The notes: generated by a model from the sequence alone, not told the origin. 64,000 nt of DNA from Branchiostoma floridae (GCF_000003815.2 NC_049991.1:15456202-15520201), one strand, 5' to 3'; numbered from the stretch's first letter, positions 24,377 to 36,020 are shown. Numbers and translations: made by a program.

Positions 24377-24733
24377 TTATGTAGAAGTGGTCACTTGTGC
24401 AGAATTGCCTGATGTTGTACCAAAACATGTGGTTGACCATCCTTGACCCTTAGGATGGTGATTGAGGAGGATGGTGGTCTCCAAGACAGAGACCTCTTGT
24501 TTGTCATGTACAACAGAGTCATCTGGAGGCACTTCATCATCACCAGATGGATAACCTGAACTGAACTGACTGTTTTAAACCAAAACAATTCCATTTTCAG
24601 CACAGCAAAGGTCACCATCAGAGTTGTGTATAATGAGCTCCTGTCCTTCCTAGGAAACTGCCTGCATGATTTCTGCAGGGAATAATCCTTTTGGTCAAGG
24701 ACTTCCCTCGGTGTAAACATTAACATTATCTGA
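24377..24733 (-). pseudogene. Possible decayed coding segment
   Basis: One minus-strand frame reads like protein for about 118 codons (for example GQELIIHNSDGDLC and GDDEVPPDDSVVHDKQEVSVLETTILLNHHPKGQGW) but has three in-frame stops. There is no family match. It might be a transposon or gene relic, or simply chance. Confidence 0.25.
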
Positions 24734-24791
24734 CTTAAGGCAGCTGATACTAGCAGGTCAGTCCCGTAGGCTGGGATTTTCAGGAGTCATA

Positions 24792-25135
24792 CAAGGTTCT
24801 AGCCAGGATTTTATTTTAGCGTAATGGTAATGGCATGGTAGCAAAGCGACCAATCAAGAGGGTGGTGTGGAAGGGGGGTCTTGGCCCTTCCACGGTGAGA
24901 TTTTGAAAATGTCAAGTAAAAAGTTAGCACTCTGTTAACATCACGTATAATTTGAAGGATTTTTTGGTCAGTTTTGAGTGGCATATTATCATTTTTCAAT
25001 GTTCAGACATTGATTAGGCATTGTCCAACAAGTAAATGATAGCAAAGTACTAATATGCCAGTTAAAAATTAGCGTAGTGGTCCTCATTTTAGCATGGTGG
25101 GTCATTATGCTAAAATTCACTAGCTAGAACCATAC
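24792..25135. mobile_element. Probable family A hAT-like MITE, diverged
   Basis: Left CAAGGTTCTAGCCAGG and right CTAGCTAGAACCATAC match the TIRs of the copies at 7,616 and 38,573. The interior is unlike theirs and no target duplication is clear. Confidence 0.45.
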
Positions 25136-25714
25136 ATTGCAACATTATCATTCAATCTAAATTTGGCCATTCTGGTTCGTTACACAACTGCGTAAAAAAT
25201 CCCCACCATATCGGATTCCTGCAGCAGTAAACGTCTGCAGAAATTATGAACAATGTGTCAAGGGTCATAACTGATGTTGTGTGAAAAAAATCAATTTCAA
25301 GTAATTCTAATACCCAAAATAATAATACCTGTAGTCATGGAAACTACAATGAACACAATAACATCCTGATGAGATGTTTACAGTTTTCTTTCACCTGGAT
25401 GCGAAATAATGGCACTTATGGTTGAGCCTCAAGTCCATGTAAGAAGCCACTCCACTCTTTGAAGGTTTCACTGCTAACACCATGTAACAAGGATGTTTGG
25501 CAATCTTACAGTTTTGTTTATCTAGTAACATTGATCCAAAACTTCACAGATTCTGCGGTAAATTCTGACCATATAGCAAATACCTGACTTCACATTACAC
25601 AAAAACATAGCATACTAAGTTAAACAATCCCCCTGGTCACATATATCCACACACACTCACGCCCAAAAGAATGCAACTATTATTAGTAAAGAGATATCCA
25701 CTGCAACATACTTC
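25136..25714. other. No gene seen
   Basis: Non-coding AT-rich sequence. Confidence 0.6.
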
Positions 25715-25724
25715 TTGGTATTAT

Positions 25725-26232
25725 TGTTGGCATCCGTCTGTCTCGGAAGACAATGGTAGGCAGACGGGTTTTAAGGCGACCCGTCTGCCTGGCCTGCACT
25801 TGGGTTTTTAAGGTGAAGAAGGGGTGTGCACGTCCTTCTCCACCCTCTCGTCCACTGGCACACTAGTCCTACAGGGGCAACTGTATGCAACGTGTAAGAC
25901 GGCCCCAGCAGATGCAGGTTTGTTGTTTGGAGTTTTCCGTCTCCTAGGAGGACTTCCGACCAAGGATGCAAGGGGTTCCTCCTACCCCTGACTCATGTGT
26001 CATGGCGGGTGCGTCATGCCCGAACATGCCCCTATGACCTGTCACCACCACAAAGGCCTGTCACTGCCACTAGCCGCAGCTATGTACTCATTTACACCTG
26101 AGTTAGGTGAGGAAAGTCGTGTAAAGTGCCTTTCCCAAGGGCACAAGATCGGTGACACGGCAAGCGGATTTGAACCCGGGACCTCTCGGACCTGAGACCA
26201 ACGCGCTCCCGATCGTGCCACGCGGTCCCACT
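25725..26232 (-). mobile_element. Full-length tRNA-derived SINE, 508 bp, with 10-bp target duplication
   Basis: On the minus strand it begins AGTGGGACCGCGTGGCACGA with a tRNA-like head, an A-box-like TGGCACGATCGG and a perfect B box GGGTTCAAATCC. A central domain CCCTTGGGAAAGGCACTTTA follows. The 3' end carries a 10-bp-stem hairpin GGCAGACGGG/CCCGTCTGCC (25,759-25,789), like tails recognised by a partner LINE. TTGGTATTAT flanks both sides (25,715-25,724 and 26,233-26,242). It is complete and looks comparatively young. Confidence 0.88.
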
Positions 26233-26739
26233 TTGGTATTATACACTCCTGTATAAATATTATATAGACTGTGCATACCCAGGGATGCCGCACTAGAAAT
26301 CTCTTAAACACACTGCTTTTCAACGTGGCAGCATTATATATAACACAGGAAGGTAAACAGCAATGAAGGTCAAAGATAGTTGAATCTAAACTATAGCTTC
26401 AACAGATAACTACTGACATTCCATTGAGTTAAAAGCTGTAAGTCCAAATTCTTCTTTGCAATCATTTCAAACATTTTGCAATTTTACTAAACATTGTCGA
26501 TTCGCTTTCCTAAGATTTCGAAGGCTATCAAGTTTTGTGGATCGCCAAGCCAGAACAAGCGGGGCTGATCCAAGCCGAATTGATTTTCTGTCAGGCCTAC
26601 CGACACAGGGAAGCAATCTTGGTTCGTGTTTGGGAAGACGTGACTGTACACTGTTCTATTCACTAACGGGCTCATGTTGACACTGTGACTGCCCTGGAGT
26701 CGGTAACATCCGTGGCTAGAATTCCACCTGTTCTAAGTG

Positions 26740-26880
26740 TTAAACTGATTGTCATGAAATGGGTTATGAGGATGGAAGACAGAAGAATTCCAAAGATAGC
26801 GTTAGCATACAAACCAAAGGGCAAGCACCCTTCAGGAAGGCCCAAGAAACGATGGAAGGACACCGTACAACTACGTTACA
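26740..26880 (+). mobile_element. LINE reverse transcriptase C-terminal remnant
   Basis: VMRMEDRRIPKIALAYKPKG then KHPSGRPKKRWKDTV matches the Arg/Lys-rich stretch near the C-terminus of non-LTR retrotransposon ORF2 proteins. The rest of the element is missing. Confidence 0.7.
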
Positions 26881-27025
26881 AGAATAGATTTGGGAAGAAG
26901 TATAGATTGGGGAATAAGTGTTCATAAGAAGTTTTATATGTTTTACCTGTCTGTCAACTCTCTGGGTGACTCATTTGAGATTATGATTAGAGAAAGTGAA
27001 ACTTAAAATAAGAATCCTTAAGTTC

Positions 27026-27150
27026 TAATGCTAGTTTACCTTTATCCACGGGGTGACCTACAGTGTATATCCGTTGCATTTAAAAGCCTGGGTATTTGGG
27101 GATACCAATTTAAAAGACAGATGGTTGTTTCAAATTGCAACATATAAACA
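27026..27150. mobile_element. Fold-back MITE 1, copy 6 (left half only)
   Basis: ATGCTAGTTTACCTTTATCC through TTTCAAATTGCAACATAT matches the left half of the family. The right half is absent. Confidence 0.78.
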
Positions 27151-27880
27151 AGTGCTTTTAAAAAAAGCTGGCGTTTCGTCTACGTTTATGAGTGTGAACT
27201 GTCTTTTTCTTGAAGTAAAATCTGTTAGAAAAAGTCACTCAAGGGCTGTTGCGTCTATAAGAAAAATTGTTATTTTGGAAAGGAGTACTGTTTAATAGCT
27301 GGTCTTGGCTTACAACTTTATTTTAAAATGTACAATAAGTTCATTATAAAATCTATTAATATACTAGTACTCAGGTACTTATGTACACTTGAAAAAGCAC
27401 CATCAGCACTGTGACAAGATTCTATCTAAATTGACTACCAAATGTCAAACAAATATCCAAACCAATTAACAGCTACCTCATCTCTATTATACTGGTTTCT
27501 GCATTTACAACATTTCTTCCTTGTTTTCCTGGATAATTTTGCTAATATTCATGAAAATTTCCATACTTTTGTGTCGAGCGGTGTGACTTTCCACGTCCGT
27601 GTTGTCTGAAAACTTCTGAATGAAGTCGATACTGAACAATGGAGCATTTGCTACGGTAAGAAAGGATCGCTGTTTTTGATGGAGTTTCATGCAAACAACA
27701 TCAAGAGCCTCTGTTTACATCATGAATAGTAGTTTAGTGGCGAGTGTTTTGCGAGAATCATCTTACCGCGCATAGGAGCCGCTGCACGGTATTTTCCATT
27801 ACCATGAACAGAAAAATTCGAATGCCGGGTTTGGAATCTATGTTCATAAGACAAAGGCCTTGCATATATGAAATGAATAC
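27151..27880. other. No gene seen
   Basis: Non-coding; no motif or supported frame. Confidence 0.55.
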
Positions 27881-28340
27881 TAAAATAATAAAAAAAATGA
27901 TATATAAAAATATAATATCAATAAATAAATAGAATATTTATATATTATCTTCAATATTTAAAAAGAAAAAAATCCACTCTCGGTTTCGAACCAGGGACTT
28001 TCGGATCCGAAGACCTGTGAGTGTACATAATGCTTTAACCTCACTACATAGTATTATTTATGTCGAGCCTTCTTGATAAAATCATTTTTTCTTAAATAAT
28101 AAAAAAATGATATATAAAAATATGATATCAATAAACAAATAGAATATTTGTATATTATCTTCAATATTTAAAAAGAAAAAAAATCCACTCTCGGTTTCGA
28201 ACCAGGGACTTTCGGATCCGAAGACCTGTGGCTTTACCGATTGAGCTAAGTTGTTCATGTATTATATGTGAGTGTACATAATGCTTTAACCTCACTACAT
28301 AGTATTATTTATGTCGATTTTCGGTCGCTTTCTTGATAAA
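27881..28340 (-). repeat. Tandem duplication carrying a tRNA-like segment, period about 212 bp
   Basis: Two copies (from 27,881 and 28,093) share an AT-rich part and, on the minus strand, TCTTCGGATCCGAAAGTCCC then GGTTCGAAACCGAGAG, a tRNA T-arm-like B box. Copy 2 keeps an A-box-like TTAGCTCAATCGGTAAAGC (28,231-28,251), which copy 1 lacks through a 39-bp deletion. The acceptor and D stems pair poorly, so this is a tRNA-derived pseudogene or SINE, not a working tRNA gene. Confidence 0.7.
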
Positions 28341-28531
28341 ATCATTTTTTTTCTTGTGCAATCTTGTGGAATAGATGTTATATGGCCATTTTCCAGGATA
28401 TTGAAGTCCGAAACCACAATGCAATGGTATTTCCGAACAGTTGCATGCAGTCGCATGCCATGATATAACCTCCTTGGTTGAACCAAACCATCCATCGAAG
28501 CATTGAAGCACTGAAGGTAAAACCCATCACA

Positions 28532-28565
28532 TTGCGTTTCGTCGCCAGAGGGCGACGAAACGCAA
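28532..28565. repeat. Perfect 15-bp-stem hairpin
   Basis: TTGCGTTTCGTCGCC, a 4-base AGAG loop, then GGCGACGAAACGCAA: a perfect inverted repeat at the exact break point of MITE copy 7. Confidence 0.9.
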
Positions 28566-28684
28566 AAATATTGCAGTTTGAAACCACTGTCAGTCGACTT
28601 GATATTCCTAAACACCCTGCTTTTAAAAACATGTAACAATGGATATAGCTCATCCAGTAGATAAAAGTGAATTAACTAGCTTCA
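28566..28684. mobile_element. Fold-back MITE 1, copy 7 (right half only)
   Basis: It begins within AATATTGCAGTTTGAAACCAC and continues GTCGACTTGATATTCCTAAACACCC to TAGATAAAAGTGAATTA. The left half is replaced by the hairpin at 28,532-28,565. Confidence 0.78.
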
Positions 28685-29009
28685 CAATATCATGTGTACA
28701 ATACTGATGATGACAGCTATTCGTAACTGGAGTCTTTGAATTTTATTGCTGATAATGGCAAGCCCACTTATTTTTAGCTTTATAAAAGCAGGGGTTCGTT
28801 TACAACTTTGAACAGCAAAATGCAATTGCAGCAGATTACATTACTTGTAAACATCTTTCCAACCTTGCCCAAAGAAACACAAACAGGTCTTTGTTCCCTT
28901 TAAATCTCCAAGTGCTCTCATACGTCATAACATGTACTTTGCTCTCCTCACGTTGAAACTAGCTGGCAACAGAAGCATGTGGCCCAGGGGACCCTACATG
29001 GATGTTGAC
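28685..29009. other. No gene seen
   Basis: Short non-coding spacer between two mobile elements. Confidence 0.6.
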
Positions 29010-29382
29010 AAGGGCTCGAAATACTGGTTACATGATGCAACGACTGCAGTAAAAGGACTGCAAACCAATAGATTTGCCATACTCTATCAAGAGTGGCTGC
29101 CATCACATGACATTGTGCACCTTTGTGGAGCTGTGCACCTAAAAATAAATAAATAAACTGTGGCTGCACCAGTGCATCATGATATTGTTGGAGGCTTAAT
29201 TGACGTACAGAACATTGTTTAGATTTCAGTATCAAATTAAGCAATAAAAACTTTGTTACACAATGTAGTTTTATGTAACGTTACTACATATTCAACATTT
29301 TTAAGTTAACTATAGAATTATGACAGTTGTGCACAAAAACATCCTAAGTACTTGTATTCCCAACAGAGAATTTCGAGCCCTG
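29010..29382. mobile_element. hAT-like MITE, family C, copy 3
   Basis: AAGGGCTCGAAATAC on the left and GAATTTCGAGCCCTG on the right match the TIRs at 22,412-22,734. The interior (AAAATAAATAAATAAA near 29,140) is unrelated. No target duplication was recognised. Confidence 0.6.
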
Positions 29383-30529
29383 AATTCCCCAGCACACTTG
29401 GGGATCCTCCTCTCGAGTCTTGTGCACAGTGCCAAATTAAACCTTCTGCCATACCCGTGTGCGGTACCCGTTTGCCTAACCTAAAACAACCTTCAGCGTA
29501 CTCCAAATTTGACCCCTTCACGTAGGGCCGTATTGATTCTGGCAAAAAGGGCTTTCAACCTTGTGCGATAAACCCCCTTCCATCCTGGCAACAGAGTGGT
29601 TTTGTGTAAATATTCCAAGTCCAGCGGTTATGGAGACTGGCAAGTGCAATTTTGAAGGTGCCATTTGTATGGATGTGTTACTATTAGTTTATGTATTTTG
29701 CATTCAATTTGCACACCTTTTGTATTATAGTCTACATTGTCATTGTCATTGCGTTGTGTCATGGTCTGCATAAACTGACTGACAGTAATAGTTACTGTAG
29801 TTATAAGTAGTAATCAGATGCCCCTGGCTCAACAAAATGACTAAAATTTTAACACAGTAACATGTTTCAAAGGACTGATAGTGATAGAAGCTGATATTTA
29901 GTAAAAACAGCCTATCTGACTGTATCATAATCATATACTTTAGTAATATTAACTTTGCTTAGCATCAAACATGCACAATAAATACATCATGCAACTATTT
30001 CCTAAAACATGTATTATCTGGCAAGCATCACCTAAAGCAGATTCAATATGAGGTATAATTTGTAAAGATTTAGAAAAAGCTACAATTATAGTTCATTTCT
30101 TTGAAAAATATTATCAGTCTTAGTTCAAGGCAGCACAACACTTTCTGGTATTGATGTAATTCCTCCAGCTGACTTAACTTTGCCCCGTACGTCCGCTGTA
30201 CCAGGATGTTTGCGCAGTTTTCTTTGCCAAAGGAGCCTGGTTTATTATGTCCTGTATTGATTCCAGGAGGCATTATTGACTGCAGCCAAATTTAGCATTG
30301 CCTGTTCAATGTAAATCCTGCTCTAGGCTGTCAACAGCTGGGATTGTTGTCCTGTTCAAAGGTGTTTGTTACACAAATGCATCTGCTACTGCGAGGCAGG
30401 CTGTTCTCAATAACATTTCCCGAAGGGCATACGTTTACCCAATATGTAATAGAAGCGCCATCTACTGCCCACAACCTGAAGTGCAGGGTACTGTGGCTTG
30501 CTGAGGTGAAACCAAGAAAATGTTTGTCA
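29383..30529. other. No gene seen
   Basis: Short frames only. (TTGTCA)n-like microrepeats are near 29,737. No supported feature. Confidence 0.55.
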
Positions 30530-30737
30530 AACGTTAGTTCACCTTTATCTGCGGGTTAACCTATATCTGTTGTTTTAAAAACTGGGATTTGGGGATAGCA
30601 AATTTAAAGACAGTGGTGTCAAACTGCAATATTGGAGTTTTAAACCAATGTCCGTCAACATGATGTCCTTAAACACTCTGTTCTTAAAAACAACGGATAT
30701 AGGTTACCCCACAAATAAAGGTGAACTTGCGTTATAT
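30530..30737. mobile_element. Fold-back MITE 1, copy 8
   Basis: AACGTTAGTTCACCTTTATC on the left and ATAAAGGTGAACTTGCGTTAT on the right, with GGATATAGGTTACCCC inside the right arm. Confidence 0.85.
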
Positions 30738-31439
30738 GTTGCCAGACTACGTGATGATGCAAAGAGCTCAGAATAAAAGGTAAACCTTGGAATTGATCAC
30801 TTTTGTCCAAAAAACGTTGTCTTGGCACAATACAGATTAATTTTTTAGACTGTCATACAGGTGTAATAAAAAATTTGTGTCATCTTCCATGTTTATGACT
30901 GAACCTGCTCATTTCTAGGAATCATCTACAACAATAACATACATCTGATGCTACCATGCTACTGTAAGTTAACATGGACAAATGTTGAGCTTCCTGGGAA
31001 AATTTATGTGAAAAAAAGCCTTCCCAACTTCAAAATTGCCAACTCTATCCATGAAAAACCATTTTATAGGGAAGTACATGTACAAATAAACCTTCATGCA
31101 ATACACGGATGCTGGATGCCGTAGATAACAACTACCCGAATTTCAATTCAAAAGGCTCATTAATTCTCACATGCTCTGTACATGTGTACATTGAAACACC
31201 CACGCACAACCTACGTCAATGCAAAATCCTTTTGGTCTGATATCTTTTTGCATATTGTCTGATGAGTCTCTAAGAGGAAAGGATGTAACATCTATTATCA
31301 TAATACCGGTACATTTACGACGATTTCTCTAGCCATACTGTTTTGACAAATTGTCAACGCATCATTTTCTCCAGTTACATGTTGCTGTTATAGGTTACCC
31401 TTGCCAATTCTTCTGTGTAACTTTTCTGCCACTCTTGTC
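30738..31439. other. No gene seen
   Basis: AT-rich non-coding sequence. Confidence 0.6.
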
Positions 31440-31840
31440 CTGCTAAAAGCGTAATATTTGAATTGTAACACGCCGCGGAATTACACGGCGAACGGGCGCG
31501 TGGTTGGGAGGGGGTAAAAAATACCGGTAGGAAGAAACACGGCACAATTAACTGTCGCTATGTACCTTTATACATCCTCTGATGTTCCTTCCTTTTCTGT
31601 CAGTAAATGCATAAAACATAAACCTGCATGAGCATACAAAATGTTATGAGAAAACGGACGTATACTGTCAAGAATTTTCATTTAACTTCTGTCCGTCACA
31701 ACCGCTATGACGTAACACTTTACTGCTAGCGTAGATATAAAAATGGCGGGAAAATGGCTGCGTACGTTCAATTTTGCCCATTCAGTCGTAGATCCGGGCT
31801 ATTATGCAACGGTTCTTCACACTTTTACATGAGTTGTAGG
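31440..31840 (+). promoter_or_regulatory. CpG-rich, promoter-like island
   Basis: Locally CpG-rich (CACGCCGCGG, GGCGAACGGGCGCG near 31,470-31,500) within AT-rich surroundings. It contains AAAATGGCGGG (31,740), a YY1-like motif, and a 29-codon ATG frame (31,743-31,832) in a good start context. It might be the 5' end of an unannotated transcript; no downstream exon was found. Confidence 0.3.
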
Positions 31841-33263
31841 TCACCAACAGAAATTCAAGATTGTTGTTGAATCATGTTCGTCTTGTGCCGTGAGCATGTG
31901 TAATTATGATCTATAAATTTGGCAATGAATGTGACAGTGTGTTCGTCCCACGACGAGCTGCCTACTCCGAAAAAGATACTGAAAACTTTTGGCCTTGTTG
32001 TCTTCGAATGCATTGTTATCGATGCTTTGTAAATGATGTATTGGACACCTAGATGTCTGAAGTGTGCACAGCTCAGAAATAATTATTGTTGCATGTGTAG
32101 ATCTCTTTAAGTTCCAGTATTTTTAATCTACCGGTATAAGTCTTACTACCGGTATTATGCCAATGCATGTTAATAAGGATGTTATTGAAGAATCTATAAG
32201 AAAATTATTCTGCCAGACCATTAGTTTTACTTTGGTTCTGCAACAGTGAACAAGTCAGAAGTCTACCCCATCTTTTATGGGTCATGTGTCAAATTATCCA
32301 GATCACCAGCATCAACTCTCCAAATGAAGAAAGGGTATTCAGGTAAAGGTACATTCATGGCCTTTCTGAGGCCACAGGGGCAGAGGGTTGTAGTCTATTG
32401 TATGTAGGACAATATTGGAAGGCTCAATCCAGCCCTCTCCTCCCTTAGACTAGAGGGATTTTACTGAGTCAGACGTAGATTGTACAAGGGTCTTTTCTAG
32501 CCAGGTATGGAAATAATAAAACCTGTGACCTCTTGGTTTTGTGTCTGCTAGCCTGACCACTCCACACCACTCTAACTCATTGTAGCTAGCTTTTCCAATA
32601 ATCAACATAGATTACCACATGACAATGTAGTAGTGAACAACCTCAAGTAGACTGTACACACTTATGGCACATCTTATGAAAGGTGGAGCAAGCTAAAAAT
32701 AGCCCCAGAGTCCTTTCTGAAGGTGTAGTTTGTATTGACTTGAGGTTGTCCAAATACTACTACTAAATACAATATGCCAAAAAGCAGTTACTCAAGCAAA
32801 AGGGTATGATTTTGGAATTTCGAGTTGCTCGAGTAACTACTTTTGGGCGAATCCTGTTAGTACCTGGATGTCTAACCTTCATCAATGTACTACTAAATAC
32901 CACCTTACAGTTTTCAGGGTAGTTGTCCTATCAAGACTCGTAATGAACACCTCTCACCCTGATTTAGACGAATACAGTGAAATGTCATATACATGTAATA
33001 CATAAAATGACATTTCACATGTACATGTACGTGTATCCTCATGTATCCTTTAACGAAATCACCATCTTCGCTTACAGCCTAAATCAGTTTAAAAGCAATT
33101 CATTTGTGATGTAGCCATCAAAGAGCGCATTACGAGAATTAAGTTTTCTATTCCTATACATGTAGGTGTAACATCATGCATTTATTAACATCATTTTGTC
33201 TACTCATTCCTTACCACATGTTTCTGTAATGAATAAAACATAATAAAAGAGAAAAAGTCTACA
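31841..33263. other. No gene seen; one short inverted-repeat element
   Basis: At 32,774-32,848, CCAAAAAGCAGTTACTCAAGCA and its inverse TGCTCGAGTAACTACTTTTGG form a small fold-back whose arm also occurs at 20,620. Otherwise non-coding. Confidence 0.5.
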
Positions 33264-33264
33264 A

Positions 33265-33560
33265 GATGTAATGCCAGAAGTGTTCTTTAATCATGAAATC
33301 ATAATTTGGCCAATTTACTTCAAAGGTAGCTGGGTGAGAGAAAAAACAACTGCAAGCAAGGCAGGGACCTTTCAAGCACTAGTTTTGAGGCATTTTTGTC
33401 ATGAACTGAAGATAATTGGTAAGTCAATGAGATGTAATAAATGCTAGAAGTGTTCTTTGATCAAAAAATACTTCAAAGGTCTATAGTTGCTAGGTGAGAA
33501 AACAACAACTGCAAGCAAGGCAGAGACCTTGCTGTAGGCATCAGTTTTGAGGCTTACTTG
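33265..33560 (+). repeat. Two-copy tandem duplication, period 166 bp
   Basis: GATGTAATGCCAGAAGTGTTC at 33,265 and the matching copy at 33,431 share ACTTCAAAGGT, AACTGCAAGCAAGGCAG and AGTTTTGAGGC. Confidence 0.85.
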
Positions 33561-33894
33561 AAGGACAGAGCCATTCCAAATAACAGCCTGGCTTCGGCTA
33601 ATAGCTGACTACCACACACAGATGCAGGACATAAAGCTCTTATACTGCATCAGTACAGATAAACACTTTCATCTCCGGCCACTCTCATCTGCTTCTCACC
33701 AAGCTATTATGTGAAAAGAGCCATAACGCAGGAAGCCACATCTGCTTCTAAAGAGACTTCTAAACAGACGCCGTCTCCTAATGTGTTCCGCAACATCTGT
33801 TAGACCAAGGTCAGACTAATCAGTAGAATACGAATTCTGAAAGTGGCTAGGACGAGAGAGGGAACATGCCACCTTTTATAATCTCCAAGCAGGT

Positions 33895-34155
33895 GTTTGG
33901 TGCAATGGCCGAGTGGGTAGAGTGTTCACCTTGCATTCGGTACATGTTGGTCGTGAGTTCGATCCCCAGCCGAGTCATAAGAAAAGACCATGCTGCTTTC
34001 TGAATTTCCCTGTTTAGCACTCAGCACTAATGAGGAAGAGTATGGGAGTTAAACACATCACTACCAGCGGGCCAGCCCCATGGTTTGCACAAATGTGTGG
34101 CCCAAGGTCTACAGAAATGGAGATGGGCACCACCCCTATGCATCTGGCTTAGGTG
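33895..34155 (+). mobile_element. tRNA-derived SINE, second family
   Basis: The A box TGGCCGAGTGGGTAGAG and B box GTTCGATCC lie in a tRNA-like head (33,903-33,978). A body follows, ending CCCAAGGTCTACAGAAATGG and GCACCACCCCTATGCATCT. The end segment recurs inverted in a LIG1 intron at 40,291-40,351. The tRNA-like part has no intact acceptor stem, so it is not a tRNA gene. Confidence 0.75.
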
Positions 34156-35126
34156 TAGCATTCAGCTCATTCAGTTTTTTTTCCTGCTTTTGTTCTCTTT
34201 TTCTAGTATTCAATAAAGAGGTTAACTGGCATAAAGCACTGAGAACCACCATGAACCAACAATTTTCTTACATCTGCTTGGAGATTAACCTTTCACTTTT
34301 ACTAATGCCCACCATGCAGCAGGAAAATCCAAGTGACATTCATGAAAATTATCAATACATCATTGTAGTGTAACATATCAGGGTTAAAATGATGACTGCA
34401 TGTAGTAATATTGGGTAGTTCCGAGTGTTCAAAAAGGCGTGCTGTGTTATAATGTAGCAGGTGTGTTACAATGTAGAGGGTTGTTTTGATGTTTCTTTGA
34501 AGAAAACCTGGAGCTAAGCCCCCCTTATAAGGGCATAAACGCACAATCAAGAGACAGATCAAACAATTTCTCCATCTCTGGTCGATAGGAAGCTAAGGCT
34601 CCAAGAATAAGTATCAAATTAAATCATAATCTTCCGTTTTCATCCTTTAGAATTGATTTACATTTCAAGGCAAACCCCGCTAACGAAGGTAACATCGTAT
34701 GTTTGAAACCTCCTGCGCAGTGCCTGCCTACACAGGCCATGCAAGCTGTAATGCTGTTACTTTGTTGGCTTTGGAGCTGCAGGGCACAATTATGCCTGCC
34801 TTGCAAGAGTGGCTTAAGTTCAGAATTCAACCAAAACTAATAAAAAATGGCTTCGAAAGGTTTGAGTGGCTTTCATCAGCCTTGCTAGAGCCCCCTCTCC
34901 GTGAGCTTTATGTTCATTAAACTCTGTAGCCAGTAATACTGGAGAATGACTAGTACATTTCTTAGGCGCAGGAAAAATGATGTTGTGTTTCCAACTACAA
35001 CCCTGAAAAAATTAGGGACAGTAGGCAGCGATTCTCTCTGCCTTTTTTGCTAGATTTCAGCTTGAGTGATCCAACAAATTTAGAAACACTTATACAGGGT
35101 GTCAACATAAAGGGGATCTACATGTA
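34156..35126. other. No gene seen
   Basis: Frames at 34,624-34,920 on both strands mirror each other and have no domain. Confidence 0.5.
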
Positions 35127-35309
35127 ACGGTAGTTCACCTTTATCTACATGGTAACCTACATCCGTTGTTTTTAAAAATGAGATATTTAGTCAACAGCAT
35201 TCCTGTCTGAAACACTCATCTGTCGAATTGATATCTCTAAATACTCCTATTCTATATACAACCAATAAAGGTTACCCCGCGGATAAAGGTGAACTAGCGT
35301 TAGGTTTGA
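35127..35309. mobile_element. Fold-back MITE 1, copy 9
   Basis: TAACGGTAGTTCACCTTTATC on the left and CGCGGATAAAGGTGAACTAGCGTTA on the right. The centre is shortened. Confidence 0.84.
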
Positions 35310-36020
35310 TGGGTCTGTTTTTATCATTTTTAACACAAATGAGTACATTTTGGAAAATGGTTCCACAACAATATTTTCATCCCTCAGATTGAGAACTTTG
35401 ATACCTTGCCAGTGGCTGCCAAAAAATGAAAAGGATAAGATCAGCAGATTAGCTAGGGCTGGTACTACATACAAATAATAACCGGAAATACGACTTTACT
35501 GCCTCTTTTATCTCAGTCTCTACCTGGTAACAGCTGGTACACTCTCTACCCTGCGCAAGCTTCTTTTATTTCAATCCAGAATCCAGTCCACTCTGCTTAG
35601 AGTGCATTCAACTCTGAACTGAAAAGCCATTACATATCACCTGAATGCATTCCTGTGCAAGTAGAAAACTGATTGCTTTCTGCCAAATTTGTAACACCCT
35701 GTCCGAGGCAGTAAAAATTTGGAGGATAAAGCAAAGACCTGATTCAACTGAACACACACTCACTGCCATGATCCAAAACAGTCCATAGGGAAAATAATCC
35801 TTAAAAGAGAAAAAAAGGAGGATCTTATTTGTACAACAAACACACATGCACACCTTCTCTCTTGAAAAAACTTCTGACCTTTGTTGTAGAAAATAAAAAT
35901 TAAGGTGCATAAAAGGAGCCATATCAGATAAACCGAAATTTCTTGAGGCACACTTAACAAATTGCTTCTAGCAGATTGAATCCAAATAGTACAATGCCAA
36001 TTAAGCAATAAACAATGTAG
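35310..36020. other. No gene seen (3' flank of LIG1)
   Basis: Non-coding. The minus-strand frames at 35,608-36,008 overlap in two phases and show no family features. Confidence 0.5.

Noticed and set aside
28184-28258. tRNA gene on minus strand
   Set aside because: T-arm-like and A-box-like parts are seen, but the D and acceptor stems pair poorly and the segment is tandemly duplicated with a deletion.
33903-33978. tRNA gene
   Set aside because: A and B boxes are present but there is no matching acceptor stem and the sequence runs into a SINE body.
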